Source: Rhodobacter sp.
GTDB lineage: Bacteria; Pseudomonadota; Alphaproteobacteria; Rhodobacterales; Rhodobacteraceae
DNA length: 64,000 bases
Assembly: GCA_020637555.1 (NCBI GenBank)
Contig: JACKKF010000004.1
Coordinates: 310,001-374,000, forward strand
Direction of reading: 5' to 3'
Position 1 is the stretch's first letter. The number at the start of each line of letters is the position of its first letter. The notes beneath the pieces were generated by a model. That model worked only from the letters and a program-made list of their open reading frames with translations. It did no database searches and was not told where the DNA came from. A program made the position numbers and the translations under genes. This document shows, piece by piece, positions 19,349-27,746 of the stretch.

Positions 19349-20266
19349 ATGGAGAATGCCATGTTGGGCCAGATGGACGCGACCCCCGCCGCCGGCGGCT
19401 GGGTGAAGGACACGAGCGAAGCCGATTTCATGCAAGACGTCGTGGACGCGAGCCAGGAGGTTCCCGTCATCGTCGATTTCTGGGCCCCCTGGTGCGGCCC
19501 CTGCCGCACGCTGGGCCCGGCGCTGGAAGCCGCGGTCAATGCCGTCAAGGGCAAGGTGCGGATGGTCAAGCTGAACGTCGACGAGAACCAGCAGATCGCC
19601 GCCCAGCTGCGCATCCAGTCCATTCCCACGGTCTATGCCTTTTATCAGGGCCGCCCCGTCGATGCCTTTCAGGGGGCGTTGCCGGCGTCGGAACTGAAGA
19701 AATTCGTCGAGAAGCTGGTCGCCATGGGCGGCGATGATGGCGGCCTGGGGGCCGCGCTCGAGGAAGCCGATACCATGCTGGCCGAGGGTGACGCGGCCGG
19801 CGCGGCCGAGGTCTTTGCCGCCGTTCTGGGCGAAGAGCCCGAGAATGCCGTCGCCCTGGGCGGGTTGGCCCGGGCCCAGATCGCGCTGGGCGCGCTGGAT
19901 CAGGCCGAGGCCTTGCTGAACAATGCCCCCGAGGCCATCGCCACCGCGAAAGAGGTCGAGGCCGCGCGCGCCCAGCTTGCGCTGGCGCATCAGGCGGCCC
20001 ATGCCGGTCCGGTGGACGAGCTGCGCGCGGTGCTGGCCGCCGACCCCGCCGATCACCAGGCCCGGTTCGATCTGGCGCAGGCGCTGCATGCCCGGGGCGA
20101 TGTCGCCGGGGCGATCGACGAATTGCTGGAACTCTTCCGTCGCGACCGCGAGTGGAACGAGGGTGCCGCCAAGGCGCAGTTGTTCACCATTTTCGATGCG
20201 CTGAAGCCCAACGACCCGCTGGTGCAGAAGGGCCGTCGCCGCCTGTCGTCGATGCTGTTTGCCTGA
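19349..20266 (+). CDS. Thioredoxin-domain co-chaperone with TPR region (YbbN/CnoX-like)
   Basis: 305 residues. An N-terminal thioredoxin fold (about 20-130) with the active-site motif WCGPC (48-52) is followed by a helical TPR-like half (about 135-305) rich in Ala, Glu and Leu. This matches the YbbN/CnoX architecture; in E. coli CnoX lacks one active-site Cys, while both are present here, as in Caulobacter-type CnoX with reductase activity. It probably holds and reduces unfolding proteins and hands them to GroEL or DnaK. It starts a likely operon with the LON-domain, Trm112 and lipoprotein genes. Confidence 0.9.
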   Translation: MENAMLGQMDATPAAGGWVKDTSEADFMQDVVDASQEVPVIVDFWAPWCGPCRTLGPALEAAVNAVKGKVRMVKLNVDENQQIAAQLRIQSIPTVYAFYQGRPVDAFQGALPASELKKFVEKLVAMGGDDGGLGAALEEADTMLAEGDAAGAAEVFAAVLGEEPENAVALGGLARAQIALGALDQAEALLNNAPEAIATAKEVEAARAQLALAHQAAHAGPVDELRAVLAADPADHQARFDLAQALHARGDVAGAIDELLELFRRDREWNEGAAKAQLFTIFDALKPNDPLVQKGRRRLSSMLFA

Positions 20267-20294
20267 GGGTCCCGGCGCGGCTAGTGTCGTTGGC

Positions 20295-20951
20295 ATGTTG
20301 AGCGCCTCTGACCTGCCCGAGTCGATCCCGCTGTTCCCCTTGCCGGGCGCGCTGGTCCTGCCGCGCGCCCGGCTGCCGCTGCACATCTTCGAACCGCGCT
20401 ATCTGTCCATGATCGAGGACTGCCTGGCCACCCGGCATCGCCTGATCGGCATGATCCAGCCCCGGATCACGCCGGTCGGGGCCGGCGACAGGTTGCACAG
20501 CATCGGCTGCGCCGGGCGTCTGACCGGGTTTTCGGAAACCGAGGACCGGCGCTACATGATCACCCTGATCGGGGTGTCGCGGTTTCGTCTGATCGAGGAT
20601 CTGGGCACCGGCCCGACCCCCTATCGCCGCGCGCGGGTGCAATGGGACGGGTTTGCGCGCGATCTTGGCCGGGCGGAACAGGACCCCGGTCTGGACCGGG
20701 TCGCGTTCCTGGACCTTCTCGCCCGGTATTTCGAGGCCGTGAACCTGTCGGCCGAATGGCCCAGCCTGAAGGATGCCGAGGACGAGATGCTCATCAACGC
20801 GCTGTCCATGCTCTGCCCGTTCGACCCCGAGGACCGCCAGGCGCTGCTCGAGGCGCCATCGCTTGCCACCCGGCGCGAAACGCTGGTCACCTTGATGGAA
20901 TTCGCCCTGCGCGGCGGTGCGACCGGCGAGGAAAAGGATCTGCTGCAATGA
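20295..20951 (+). CDS. LON N-terminal (substrate-binding) domain protein
   Basis: 218 residues consisting only of a LON substrate-binding domain: IPLFPLPGALVLPRARLPLHIFEPRY is diagnostic, and GCAGRLTGF follows. There is no AAA+ or protease domain, so it is a stand-alone member whose role is not known; it may bind misfolded proteins, in keeping with the chaperone-like gene before it. The ATG at 20295 was chosen to fit the domain start. Its stop overlaps the Trm112 start by 4 bp. Confidence 0.9.
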   Translation: MLSASDLPESIPLFPLPGALVLPRARLPLHIFEPRYLSMIEDCLATRHRLIGMIQPRITPVGAGDRLHSIGCAGRLTGFSETEDRRYMITLIGVSRFRLIEDLGTGPTPYRRARVQWDGFARDLGRAEQDPGLDRVAFLDLLARYFEAVNLSAEWPSLKDAEDEMLINALSMLCPFDPEDRQALLEAPSLATRRETLVTLMEFALRGGATGEEKDLLQ

Positions 20952-21133
20952 GTGGCGCCGCGCCCGATATCGACCGGCACATGCTGGAATCGCTGGTCTG
21001 CCCGGTGACGCAGGGGCGCCTCAGCTATGACGCGGCCGCGCAAGAGTTGATCTCGGCCACCGCGCATCTGGCCTTTCCGATTCGCAACGGAATCCCCATC
21101 ATGATCGCGTCCGAGGCCCGTGAACTGGAGTAA
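20948..21133 (+). CDS. Trm112 family protein
   Basis: 61 residues. The pattern HMLESLVCPVTQGRLSYD near residues 11-28, followed by AFPIRNGIPIMI, is typical of Trm112/YcaR proteins, which act as small activators of methyltransferases or have unassigned roles in bacteria. Only one Cys is present (the canonical zinc-ribbon has four), which is common in bacterial members. Start overlaps the LON gene stop (ATGA). Distal in the ybbN-like operon. Confidence 0.9.
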   Translation: MSGAAPDIDRHMLESLVCPVTQGRLSYDAAAQELISATAHLAFPIRNGIPIMIASEARELE

Positions 21134-21137
21134 ACCG

Positions 21138-21512
21138 ATGAAACCCTTGGCCCTGACGATCCTGCTGATGGCGCTGGCCGGGTGTTCGCCCCTTCAACTC
21201 TGCCTGGCCGATGCCGATCAGGGCGCGCGCGACGTGCGCCGCGCGTTGCTGGAGCATCAGCAGAACCTGTCGCGTGGCTATGCGATCGAACGTGTGCGCG
21301 TCCCGGTCATGGAAAGCACGCCCTGCGCCGCGCCCGGTGGCGGCATGACGACCTGCACCAACTGGGATTATGACGTTGCCGAAATCCGTCATCCGATCAA
21401 CCGCCAGTTCGAGCGCGAGCGAATCGCGCTGCTGCAGCGCCAGCTTGCCACCGCCGAGCGCCAGTCGCAGGCTGCGCAGGATCAATGCCGCGTGACCTAC
21501 CCCGAGGGGTGA
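21138..21512 (+). CDS. Small lipoprotein of unknown function
   Basis: 124 residues. Signal with lipobox LAGC, lipidation Cys at 16. The mature part has a helix with ARDVRRALLEHQQNL, a short central stretch with two cysteines (TPC...TTCTNW), and a C-terminal coiled-coil-prone helix (RQFERERIALLQRQLATAERQ). I do not recognise a family. The ATG at 21138 has GGAG 7 nt upstream; it begins 4 bp after the Trm112 stop, so it is in the same operon. Confidence 0.8.
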   Translation: MKPLALTILLMALAGCSPLQLCLADADQGARDVRRALLEHQQNLSRGYAIERVRVPVMESTPCAAPGGGMTTCTNWDYDVAEIRHPINRQFERERIALLQRQLATAERQSQAAQDQCRVTYPEG

Positions 21513-21524
21513 GGCCGCGCGGGC

Positions 21525-21554
21525 TTGACCCGTCTTTCACATGTGCAATATGTT
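21525..21554 (+). promoter_or_regulatory. Predicted promoter of the MFS exporter unit
   Basis: TTGACC at 21525-21530 and TATGTT at 21549-21554, 18 bp apart (ATATGT at 17 bp is an alternative). The -35 is nearly ideal. Transcription would start near 21561, immediately before the AAGGAG site of the leader ORF. Confidence 0.55.
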
Positions 21555-21573
21555 GCGGGCGAAGGAGTGCCCC

Positions 21574-21624
21574 GTGATGGTGTTTGCGCTTGTCTGCCAC
21601 CTGCCGCGGGTGTTCCGCGCATGA
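21574..21624 (+). CDS. Putative leader peptide upstream of the MFS exporter
   Basis: A 16-codon frame starting GTG (21574) or ATG (21577) reads MVFALVCHLPRVFRA and stops at TGA 21622-21624. AAGGAG at 21562-21567 is ideally spaced (6-9 nt). The stop overlaps the exporter ATG (21621) as ATGA. The exporter itself has no ribosome-binding site of its own, so ribosomes finishing this peptide probably restart on the exporter. Sequence shows this arrangement directly; a regulatory role, as in leader-peptide control of resistance genes, is inference. Confidence 0.5.
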   Translation: MMVFALVCHLPRVFRA

Positions 21625-23024
21625 TCCCGGCCCGGTTTCGCGCGTTGCTGCGCGCGCGCGCCATGCCGCTGATCGTGGCTGTGGCGCTATTGCTGGAAAC
21701 GCTGGATGCCAGCGTGATTGCGACCGCCTTGCCGGACATCGCCCGCGATCTGGACACCTCGCCGATCCACCTGAAGCTGGCGATGACATCCTATCTGCTG
21801 GCACTGGCGATTTTCATCCCGGCCTCGGGGTGGGCGGCGGACAGGTTCGGCGCGCGCCGCGTGTTCCGCTGGGCGATCGCCGTGTTCGCCCTGGGATCCA
21901 TCGCCTGCGGCATGGCCAACTCGATGCAGGGACTGATCGCCGCGCGTGTGCTTCAGGGCATCGGCGGGTCCATGATGGTGCCGGTCGGGCGGCTGATCGT
22001 TCTGCGCACGACCGAAAAGTCGGACCTGGTGTCGGCGCTGGCCTGGCTGACGGTGCCGGCGCTGGTCGGTCCGGTTCTGGGGCCGCTGCTGGGCGGGTTC
22101 ATCACCACCTACTGGAGCTGGCGCTGGATCTTCTGGATCAACATACCGATTGCCGCCGCCGGTCTGGTGCTGGTGACGCTGTTCATTCCGGCGATCCGAT
22201 CCGATGAGGTGCGGTCCTTCGACGGTGTCGGCTTTGCGCTGCTGGGCCCGGGGTTGGCGGCCTTTCTGACCGGGGTCACGCTGGCGGGCCTGGGCATGGC
22301 CGAACCGGTCTGGAGCGTGGTCCTGACGCTTGGCGGTCTTGCGCTGGTCCTGGCCTATACCGGTCACGCGAAACGGGTGACCGCGCCGCTGATCGACCTG
22401 ACGCTGCTGCAAATCCCGACCTTTCGCATCGCCGCGGTCGGTGGCACGTTCTTCCGGGTCGGGGCGGGGGCGCGACCGTTCCTGCTGCCGCTGCTGTTCC
22501 AGCTCGCCTTTGGCATGACGCCGTTTCAATCCGGGGCGCTGACCTTTGCGTCGGGTGCCGGGGCGATGGCGATGAAATTCACGGCCAAGCCGATCCTGGA
22601 ACGGTTCGGATTCCGCCGGGTGCTGGTTGCGAACGGTATCCTGGCGTCGGTACTGATGCTGCTGCCGATGGCCTTCAGCGCGACAACACCCTGGCCCCTG
22701 GTGGTGCTGCCGTTGTTCGTGGCGGGCGTTGGCTGGTCGCTGCAATTCACCGCCATCAACGCGATGGCCTATTCCGACGTGTCGGCGGACCGCATGAGTT
22801 CGGCGACCTCGTTCAATTCGGTGGCGCAGCAACTGGCGCGGTCGGTCGGGATCACGCTGGCCGCCTTTGGCCTGTCGGGGGCGCAGGCCTGGAGCGGAAG
22901 CGCCAGCCTGGGCGCGGCCCAGTTCGCGCCGGTGTTCGTGCTGGTCGCGGTGGTTGCGCTGCTGTCGGTGCCGTTCTTCGCGCGGCTGTCGCGCGACGCC
23001 GGCGGTGCGCTTCTGGCCCGCTGA
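21621..23024 (+). CDS. MFS drug-type exporter (DHA2/EmrB-QacA-like)
   Basis: 467 residues with about 12-14 membrane segments. The first (PLIVAVALLLETLDASVIATALPDIA) is the DHA2-type segment 1. The motif GWAADRFGARRVFRW between segments 2 and 3 is MFS motif A, and LVGPVLGPLLGGFITTYWSWRWIFWINIP is motif C plus the following loop. It should export small hydrophobic compounds by proton antiport; substrate unknown. The ATG at 21621 is reached by coupling from the leader ORF. An in-frame GTG at 21567 sits on the ribosome-binding site itself and is unlikely. Confidence 0.88.
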   Translation: MIPARFRALLRARAMPLIVAVALLLETLDASVIATALPDIARDLDTSPIHLKLAMTSYLLALAIFIPASGWAADRFGARRVFRWAIAVFALGSIACGMANSMQGLIAARVLQGIGGSMMVPVGRLIVLRTTEKSDLVSALAWLTVPALVGPVLGPLLGGFITTYWSWRWIFWINIPIAAAGLVLVTLFIPAIRSDEVRSFDGVGFALLGPGLAAFLTGVTLAGLGMAEPVWSVVLTLGGLALVLAYTGHAKRVTAPLIDLTLLQIPTFRIAAVGGTFFRVGAGARPFLLPLLFQLAFGMTPFQSGALTFASGAGAMAMKFTAKPILERFGFRRVLVANGILASVLMLLPMAFSATTPWPLVVLPLFVAGVGWSLQFTAINAMAYSDVSADRMSSATSFNSVAQQLARSVGITLAAFGLSGAQAWSGSASLGAAQFAPVFVLVAVVALLSVPFFARLSRDAGGALLAR

Positions 23025-23072
23025 CGGGTATTCGCTAGGCAAGCCCGGGCGGATTGGTCTATCAAGAACCGG

Positions 23073-23084
23073 ATTTGATCAGAT
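23073..23084. promoter_or_regulatory. Putative autoregulatory operator of the GntR gene
   Basis: ATTTGATCAGAT, one mismatched pair from a perfect palindrome, 14 bp before the GntR ATG. Its core matches the perfect AATTTGATCAAATT before the transaminase gene. ATCAA at 23061-23065 forms a further inverted partner to TTGAT here. Confidence 0.6.
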
Positions 23085-23098
23085 TTCCTGCGAGCGCC

Positions 23099-23764
23099 AT
23101 GGCCCTGACCGACCCAGCCCCCGGCAAGCTGCCCGAGCACGAATCCACCTATCGGCGGTTGCGCGACATGGTGATGTTCGGGGAACTGGAACCGGGCCAG
23201 AAGGTGACCATCCAGGGGATCACCGCCGCCCTGGGCGCCGGCATGACCCCGGTGCGCGAGGCCATCCGCCGCCTGACGGCCGAGGGCGCGCTGATCCTGC
23301 ACGAGAACCGCCGCGTTTCGGTTCCGCGGTTGACGCCCACGCAGGTCGAGGAACTGGCCTTTGCCCGTCTGGCGCTGGAGCCGCGCCTGGCGGAACTGGC
23401 GCTGGCGCGGCTGACACCCGCAGCCATCGACCGGATCGAGGCGCTGGATCACGCGCTGGACGGCGCCATCGCGGCCGGCGAGACCCGGGGGTATCTGGCC
23501 GGGAACTACCGCTTTCATTTCGCGCTGTACGAGGTCGCCGAGGCGCCGATCCTGACCTCGCTCACGCAGTCGCTGTGGCTGCGTTTTGCGCCGTCCTTGC
23601 GGGTGGTGATGACGTCGGAGGGCGCGATTGGCCCCGATCTGCACAAGGATGCGCTGGCGGCGATGCGTGCGGGGAATGCTCCGGCGCTGGTGTCGGCCAT
23701 CGAGGCGGACATTCGACAGGGAATCGACCGGGTGCGCGCCGATCTGCGGCATGCGCGTGGCTGA
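23099..23764 (+). CDS. GntR family transcriptional regulator, FCD subfamily
   Basis: 221 residues. An N-terminal winged helix (STYRRLRDMVMFGELEPGQ..., then MTPVREAIRRLTAEGAL) is followed by an all-helical FCD ligand-binding domain with metal-ligand-type residues (NYRFHFALYE). It probably represses the downstream transaminase-oxidase operon, since closely related palindromes lie before both units. The effector may be an amine or its oxidation product. The ATG at 23099 was chosen on domain fit. The composite repeat follows its stop at once. Confidence 0.9.
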   Translation: MALTDPAPGKLPEHESTYRRLRDMVMFGELEPGQKVTIQGITAALGAGMTPVREAIRRLTAEGALILHENRRVSVPRLTPTQVEELAFARLALEPRLAELALARLTPAAIDRIEALDHALDGAIAAGETRGYLAGNYRFHFALYEVAEAPILTSLTQSLWLRFAPSLRVVMTSEGAIGPDLHKDALAAMRAGNAPALVSAIEADIRQGIDRVRADLRHARG

Positions 23765-23773
23765 GGCCGGGCA

Positions 23774-23843
23774 GGGGGGCGTTGCCCCCCTCGGCCTGAC
23801 GGCCTCACCCCCCAGGATATTTGCGGCACAAAGATGGGGGCGG
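23774..23843 (+). repeat. Composite 3'-end repeat, copy A
   Basis: Begins 9 bp after the GntR stop. A 7-bp G/C hairpin (GGGGGGC, loop GTT, GCCCCCC) is followed by CGGCCTGACGGCCTCA, a C-run, the core AGGATATTTGCGGCAC, AAAGATG and a G-run that can pair with the C-run. Nearly identical to copy C at 49500-49566. Oriented with the upstream gene, as are the other three copies; may act as a transcript end. Confidence 0.85.
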
Positions 23844-23856
23844 CGCCGGGCCCGGT

Positions 23857-23870
23857 AATTTGATCAAATT
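23857..23870. promoter_or_regulatory. Perfect palindromic operator before the transaminase gene
   Basis: AATTTGATCAAATT is a perfect 14-bp palindrome, 82 bp before the transaminase ATG. The same core lies before the GntR gene. It is the likely site of that regulator. Confidence 0.72.
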
Positions 23871-23952
23871 GCGTTGCGGCCCGGGTCACGCGGGCGTAGG
23901 TTGGGGCGAATCCCCCGGTGCCCGGCCGCCGGGCCAAGAAGGAGTCCGCGCC

Positions 23953-25347
23953 ATGCGTCAGATCACCAACCACCTGCCCACCGCCGAGCTTCAGGCGCTG
24001 GACGCCGCGCATCACATGCATCCGTTCACCACGAACGAGGCCCTGGCGCGGAAGGGCGCGCGGATCATCACCCGGGCCAGCGGGGTCTATCTGACGGACA
24101 GCGAGGGGGCGTCGATCATCGACGGGATGGCGGGGCTTTGGTGTGTGAACATCGGCTATGGGCGCAAGGAGCTGGCGCAGGCCGCCGCCCGCCAGATCGA
24201 GGAACTGCCCTATTACAACACGTTCTTCCAGACCAGCCATGTGCCCGCCATCGCCCTGGCGGCGCGCATCGCGGACCTGGCGCCGGGCGATCTGAACCAT
24301 GTGTTCTTTGCGTCGTCCGGGTCCGAGGCGAATGACACCAACATCCGTCTGGTGCGCCACTACTGGGCGCTGAAGGGCCAGCCCGAGCGCAGCGTCATCA
24401 TCGCCCGCAAGAATGGCTATCACGGATCCACCATCGGCGGCGCCAGCCTGGGCGGGATGGTGCCGATGCATCAGCAGGGCAACCTGCCGATCCCCGGCAT
24501 CGTCCACATCGATCAGCCCTATTGGTATCTCGAGGGCGGAGACATGACGCCCGAGGACTTCGGTCTGGCGCGGGCGCGCGCGCTGGAAGAGAAGATCCTC
24601 GAGATCGGCGCGGACCGCGTCGGGGCCTTCATCGCCGAGCCGGTCCAGGGTGCGGGCGGTGTCATCATCCCACCCGCCAGCTACTGGCCCGAGATCCAGC
24701 GCATCGTGGACAAATACGGCATCCTGCTGATCGCGGACGAGGTCATCACCGGCTTTGGGCGGACCGGGGCCTGGTTCGGCAGCCAGACCTTCGGTATCCG
24801 CCCGCATATCATGACCATCGCCAAGGGGTTGAGCTCTGGTTACGCGCCGATCGGTGGCTCGATCGTCTGTGACGAGGTGGCTGCGGTCATCGCCTCGGAC
24901 GAATTCAATCACGGATACACCTATTCCGGGCATCCGGTTGCGGCGGCCGTCGCGCTGGAGAACCTGCGCATCATGGAGGATGAGGGCGTGGTCGAGCATG
25001 TGCGCGACGTGGCCCATCCCCATCTGGCGGCGCGCTGGCACGCGCTGGCGGACCACCCGCTGGTGGGCGAGACCACCCTGGTGGGGATGATGGGATCGCT
25101 GGCGCTGACCCCGGTCAAGGGGCGCCGTGCGCGATTCGCGGGCGAACAGGGCGCGGCCGGGCTGATCACCCGCGAACGCTGCTTTGCCAACAATGTCATC
25201 ATGCGCCACGTCTATGACCGCATGATCATTGCGCCGCCGCTGGTCATGACGCCGGATGAGATCGACATCCTGATCGACCGTGCGACCAAGGCCCTGGACG
25301 AAGCCTATGCCCAGCTCAAGGCCGAGGGGATGCTGGTGGCCCAGTGA
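23953..25347 (+). CDS. Class III aminotransferase, putrescine/omega-amino acid-pyruvate type
   Basis: 464 residues. PLP-dependent fold-type I omega-transaminase: HPFTTNEAL near the start, FFASSGSEANDTNIRLVRHYW for the phosphate-binding cup, the IADEVITGFGRTG Walker-like stretch, and the Schiff-base Lys291 (TIAKGLSSGYAPIGG). It resembles SpuC/polyamine-pyruvate and beta-alanine-pyruvate transaminases; the exact amine is not certain. The next gene, an FAD amine oxidase, and the operator shared with the GntR gene suggest a small amine-catabolic operon. The ATG at 23953 has AAGGAG upstream. Confidence 0.92.
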   Translation: MRQITNHLPTAELQALDAAHHMHPFTTNEALARKGARIITRASGVYLTDSEGASIIDGMAGLWCVNIGYGRKELAQAAARQIEELPYYNTFFQTSHVPAIALAARIADLAPGDLNHVFFASSGSEANDTNIRLVRHYWALKGQPERSVIIARKNGYHGSTIGGASLGGMVPMHQQGNLPIPGIVHIDQPYWYLEGGDMTPEDFGLARARALEEKILEIGADRVGAFIAEPVQGAGGVIIPPASYWPEIQRIVDKYGILLIADEVITGFGRTGAWFGSQTFGIRPHIMTIAKGLSSGYAPIGGSIVCDEVAAVIASDEFNHGYTYSGHPVAAAVALENLRIMEDEGVVEHVRDVAHPHLAARWHALADHPLVGETTLVGMMGSLALTPVKGRRARFAGEQGAAGLITRERCFANNVIMRHVYDRMIIAPPLVMTPDEIDILIDRATKALDEAYAQLKAEGMLVAQ

Positions 25348-25362
25348 GACGGAGCCCGCGAG

Positions 25363-26664
25363 ATGGATCTTCTGACCGCCAACGACCGGCCCGGCGCCTA
25401 TCCTGACAGCTGGTATGCCGCCAGTGCCGACCTTCTGCCGCCCTTTCCGGCCGCGGTGGGGGCGTTGTCGTGCGATGTCTGCGTGATCGGTGGCGGGTTC
25501 ACCGGTCTCAGCGCCGCCCTGCATCTGGCCGGGCGGGGCTATGACGTGATCCTGCTGGAGGCACAGCGCGTCGGTTTCGGAGCCTCGGGGCGGAACGGCG
25601 GCCAGGTCGGCACGGGTCAGAGGCTGGACCAGGCGGCGCTGGAGGGGATGGTCGGACAGACCGCCGCAAGGGCGCTGTGGGACCTGTCGCTTGAATCGGT
25701 CGCCCTGACCCGCGATCTGGCCGCGCGTCACGCGCCCGAGGCGGGCTATGCGCCGGGCATCATCCACGCGGCGCATCGGGCGCGCTATGTGTCCGAATTC
25801 CATGCCTATGCCGAAAAACTGGCGCGGGACTATGACTATCACGACATCCGCCCCCTCGACCGGGCGCAGATGCGGGCGCTGGTCGGCTCGCCGGCCTATC
25901 ACGGCGGCGACATCGACATGGGCGGCGGCCACCTGCATCCGCTGCGCTATGCGCTGGGCCTGGCCCGCGCGGCGCAGGCGGCGGGTGTGCGGATCTTCGA
26001 ACGCGCGCGCGTGACCGCGCTGACAAAGGCCGACCCGGCTCTGGTTCGCACCGACAGCGCGCAGATCACCGCGCGGTTCGTTGCGCTGGGGCTCAATGGC
26101 TACGCCGGGCGTATCGAACCCGCGCTGTCCTCGCGCGTGATGCCGATCAACAATTTCATTGCCGCGACCCGCCCGATGACCCAGGCCGAGCGCGACCATG
26201 TCATCCGCGGCGATCACGCGGTGGCGGATTCCAAGTTCGTCATCAATTATTTCCGCTTTTCCGATGACAACCGCCTGCTGTTCGGCGGGGGTGAATCCTA
26301 TGGGTATGCCTTTCCCAGGGATATCGCCGCCAAGGTCCGCACCCCGATGGAGCAGATCTTTCCCCAGCTCAAGGGGATCGAGATCACCCATGCCTGGGGC
26401 GGCACGCTGGGGATCGCCTATAACCGGATGCCGTTTTTCGCGCGCCTGGCGGGCAATGTGCTGTCGGCCTCGGGGTTTTCCGGCCATGGGGTTGCCATGG
26501 GCACGCTGGGCGGCAAGCTGTTGGCCGAGGCCATCTCGGGGCAGGCCGAACGCTTCGATGTCATGGCCTCGGTTCCCAGCCCGCAGTTCCCGGGCGGTGC
26601 GACGCTGCGCTGGCCGCTGATGGTTGCGGCGATGCTGTGGTTTTCGTTGCGGGACAAGCTGTAA
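25363..26664 (+). CDS. FAD-dependent oxidoreductase (DAO family, gamma-glutamylputrescine oxidase-like)
   Basis: 433 residues. The dinucleotide motif VIGGGFTGLSAALHLA (GxGxxG at 43-48) ends in acidic Glu66 (ILLEAQ), then GFGASGRNGGQVGTGQR, typical of PuuB/OrdL-type DAO oxidases that may attach FAD tightly. The C-terminal FSGHGVAMGTLGGKLLAEAI closes the FAD fold. It probably oxidises a primary or secondary amine such as gamma-glutamylputrescine. It follows the transaminase by 15 bp, so the two act in one pathway. No glutamate-putrescine ligase is in the window. Confidence 0.9.
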   Translation: MDLLTANDRPGAYPDSWYAASADLLPPFPAAVGALSCDVCVIGGGFTGLSAALHLAGRGYDVILLEAQRVGFGASGRNGGQVGTGQRLDQAALEGMVGQTAARALWDLSLESVALTRDLAARHAPEAGYAPGIIHAAHRARYVSEFHAYAEKLARDYDYHDIRPLDRAQMRALVGSPAYHGGDIDMGGGHLHPLRYALGLARAAQAAGVRIFERARVTALTKADPALVRTDSAQITARFVALGLNGYAGRIEPALSSRVMPINNFIAATRPMTQAERDHVIRGDHAVADSKFVINYFRFSDDNRLLFGGGESYGYAFPRDIAAKVRTPMEQIFPQLKGIEITHAWGGTLGIAYNRMPFFARLAGNVLSASGFSGHGVAMGTLGGKLLAEAISGQAERFDVMASVPSPQFPGGATLRWPLMVAAMLWFSLRDKL

Positions 26665-26895
26665 CGCCGGCGTGATTCGCCCTGGCCACCGACCACCCAC
26701 AACCTGGGCGCGAGCCCGAAAACCCGTCCTTAGGGCGCGCGGCACCGTGTCCAGGCCATCGGTGCGCCGCGATGCGGTGAAATCCGGGGATGCTGTGGTT
26801 TTCCTGCCGCAACAGGGTCTTTCGGCCGCGTGCCGAGGAGATTCGCCTTTTCGCCCCCGGTCGCTGCGCCTAGGACTCGGTTAGCTGCCAACACG

Positions 26896-26911
26896 ACTGT
26901 CGGGGGACAGT
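26896..26911 (+). other. Hairpin abutting a GTG start codon
   Basis: ACTGTC, loop GGGG, GACAGT: a perfect 6-bp stem whose last base directly precedes the GTG start at 26912. The only Shine-Dalgarno-like bases (GGGGGA) are in its loop and 3' arm. It could block translation initiation; sequence shows the structure, the role is inference. Confidence 0.5.
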
Positions 26912-27721
26912 GTGACCAATCTTGATCGTCGGACATTGCTGTCCGGCCTGGCTGCGGCGTGCCTGGGGGGCGCGGCGTTGTCGGGAACCGTTTCATCCGC
27001 CGGGGCCCAGACCGTTCCGGCTGTTCCGAACCCGCCGGTTCCGCGTCTGGCGCGGGGTCATGACCTGGTGTCGCTGACCCATGTGCAGACCAACGCGCCG
27101 CGCGTCGCGCTGACCTTTGACGACGGACCGCATCCGACGTTGACGCCGATGCTGCTGGACATTCTGGCGCATTACCGGGCCAAGGCGACCTTCTATGTGA
27201 TCGGGCAGAACGCCCGCCGCTATCCCGAGATCCTGCACCGCATCGTCGCCGAGGGGCACGAGATCGGCAATCACAGCTGGTCCCATCCCGTGCTGTCGCG
27301 GCTTGGCAATGCGTCGGTCCTGCGCGAGATCGACCGCACGCAAGAGATCGTCTGGAACACGGTCGGCGCGCTGCCGGTCACGATGCGCCCGCCTTACGGG
27401 GCGTTTTCGCACCGACAGATGCAGATGCTGCACGACGAGCGTGCGCTGACCACCGTCGTCTGGTCCGTCGACCCCGAGGACTGGCGGCGCCCCGGCGTCA
27501 ACGTGGTCGCGCAGCGCATGGTGCGGGGCGCGCGGCCCGGCGCGGTCATTCTGGCCCATGACATCCATAGCCCGACGATCCGTGCGGTGCCGGCCGCGCT
27601 GGAGGGGATCCAGGCGCGCGGGCTGAGCACCGTCACCATGTCGGACCTGCTGGGCTGGGGGCGCTGGGGCCCGCGCGGGCTGCGCTATGTGCGCGCCCCG
27701 GGGGCGGATTACCAGGGCTGA
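26912..27721 (+). CDS. Exported polysaccharide deacetylase (NodB-homology)
   Basis: 269 residues. A Tat-like signal (DRRTLLSGLAAACLGG) precedes a carbohydrate esterase family 4 domain: LTFDDGPH at 67-74 with catalytic Asp70 and metal Asp71, metal-binding HSWSH (His121 and His125), RPPYG for motif 3, and LAHDIH near the end. It should remove N- or O-acetyl groups from a cell-envelope glycan in the periplasm. The GTG at 26912 is the only start that keeps the signal peptide; no ATG is near. A clear terminator follows, so it is monocistronic. Confidence 0.9.
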   Translation: MTNLDRRTLLSGLAAACLGGAALSGTVSSAGAQTVPAVPNPPVPRLARGHDLVSLTHVQTNAPRVALTFDDGPHPTLTPMLLDILAHYRAKATFYVIGQNARRYPEILHRIVAEGHEIGNHSWSHPVLSRLGNASVLREIDRTQEIVWNTVGALPVTMRPPYGAFSHRQMQMLHDERALTTVVWSVDPEDWRRPGVNVVAQRMVRGARPGAVILAHDIHSPTIRAVPAALEGIQARGLSTVTMSDLLGWGRWGPRGLRYVRAPGADYQG

Positions 27722-27746
27722 CGGCCCGACCGGAACACGGCGCAGG

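Noticed and set aside
17363..20386. Long minus-strand frame through pncB and the thioredoxin gene.
   Set aside because: Antisense to two certain genes, and runs into gpsA in the wrong frame.
23515..26745. Open frame of over 1000 codons opposite the GntR, transaminase and oxidase genes.
   Set aside because: It lies opposite three well-supported genes and has shadow-type composition (rich in Arg, Gly, His).
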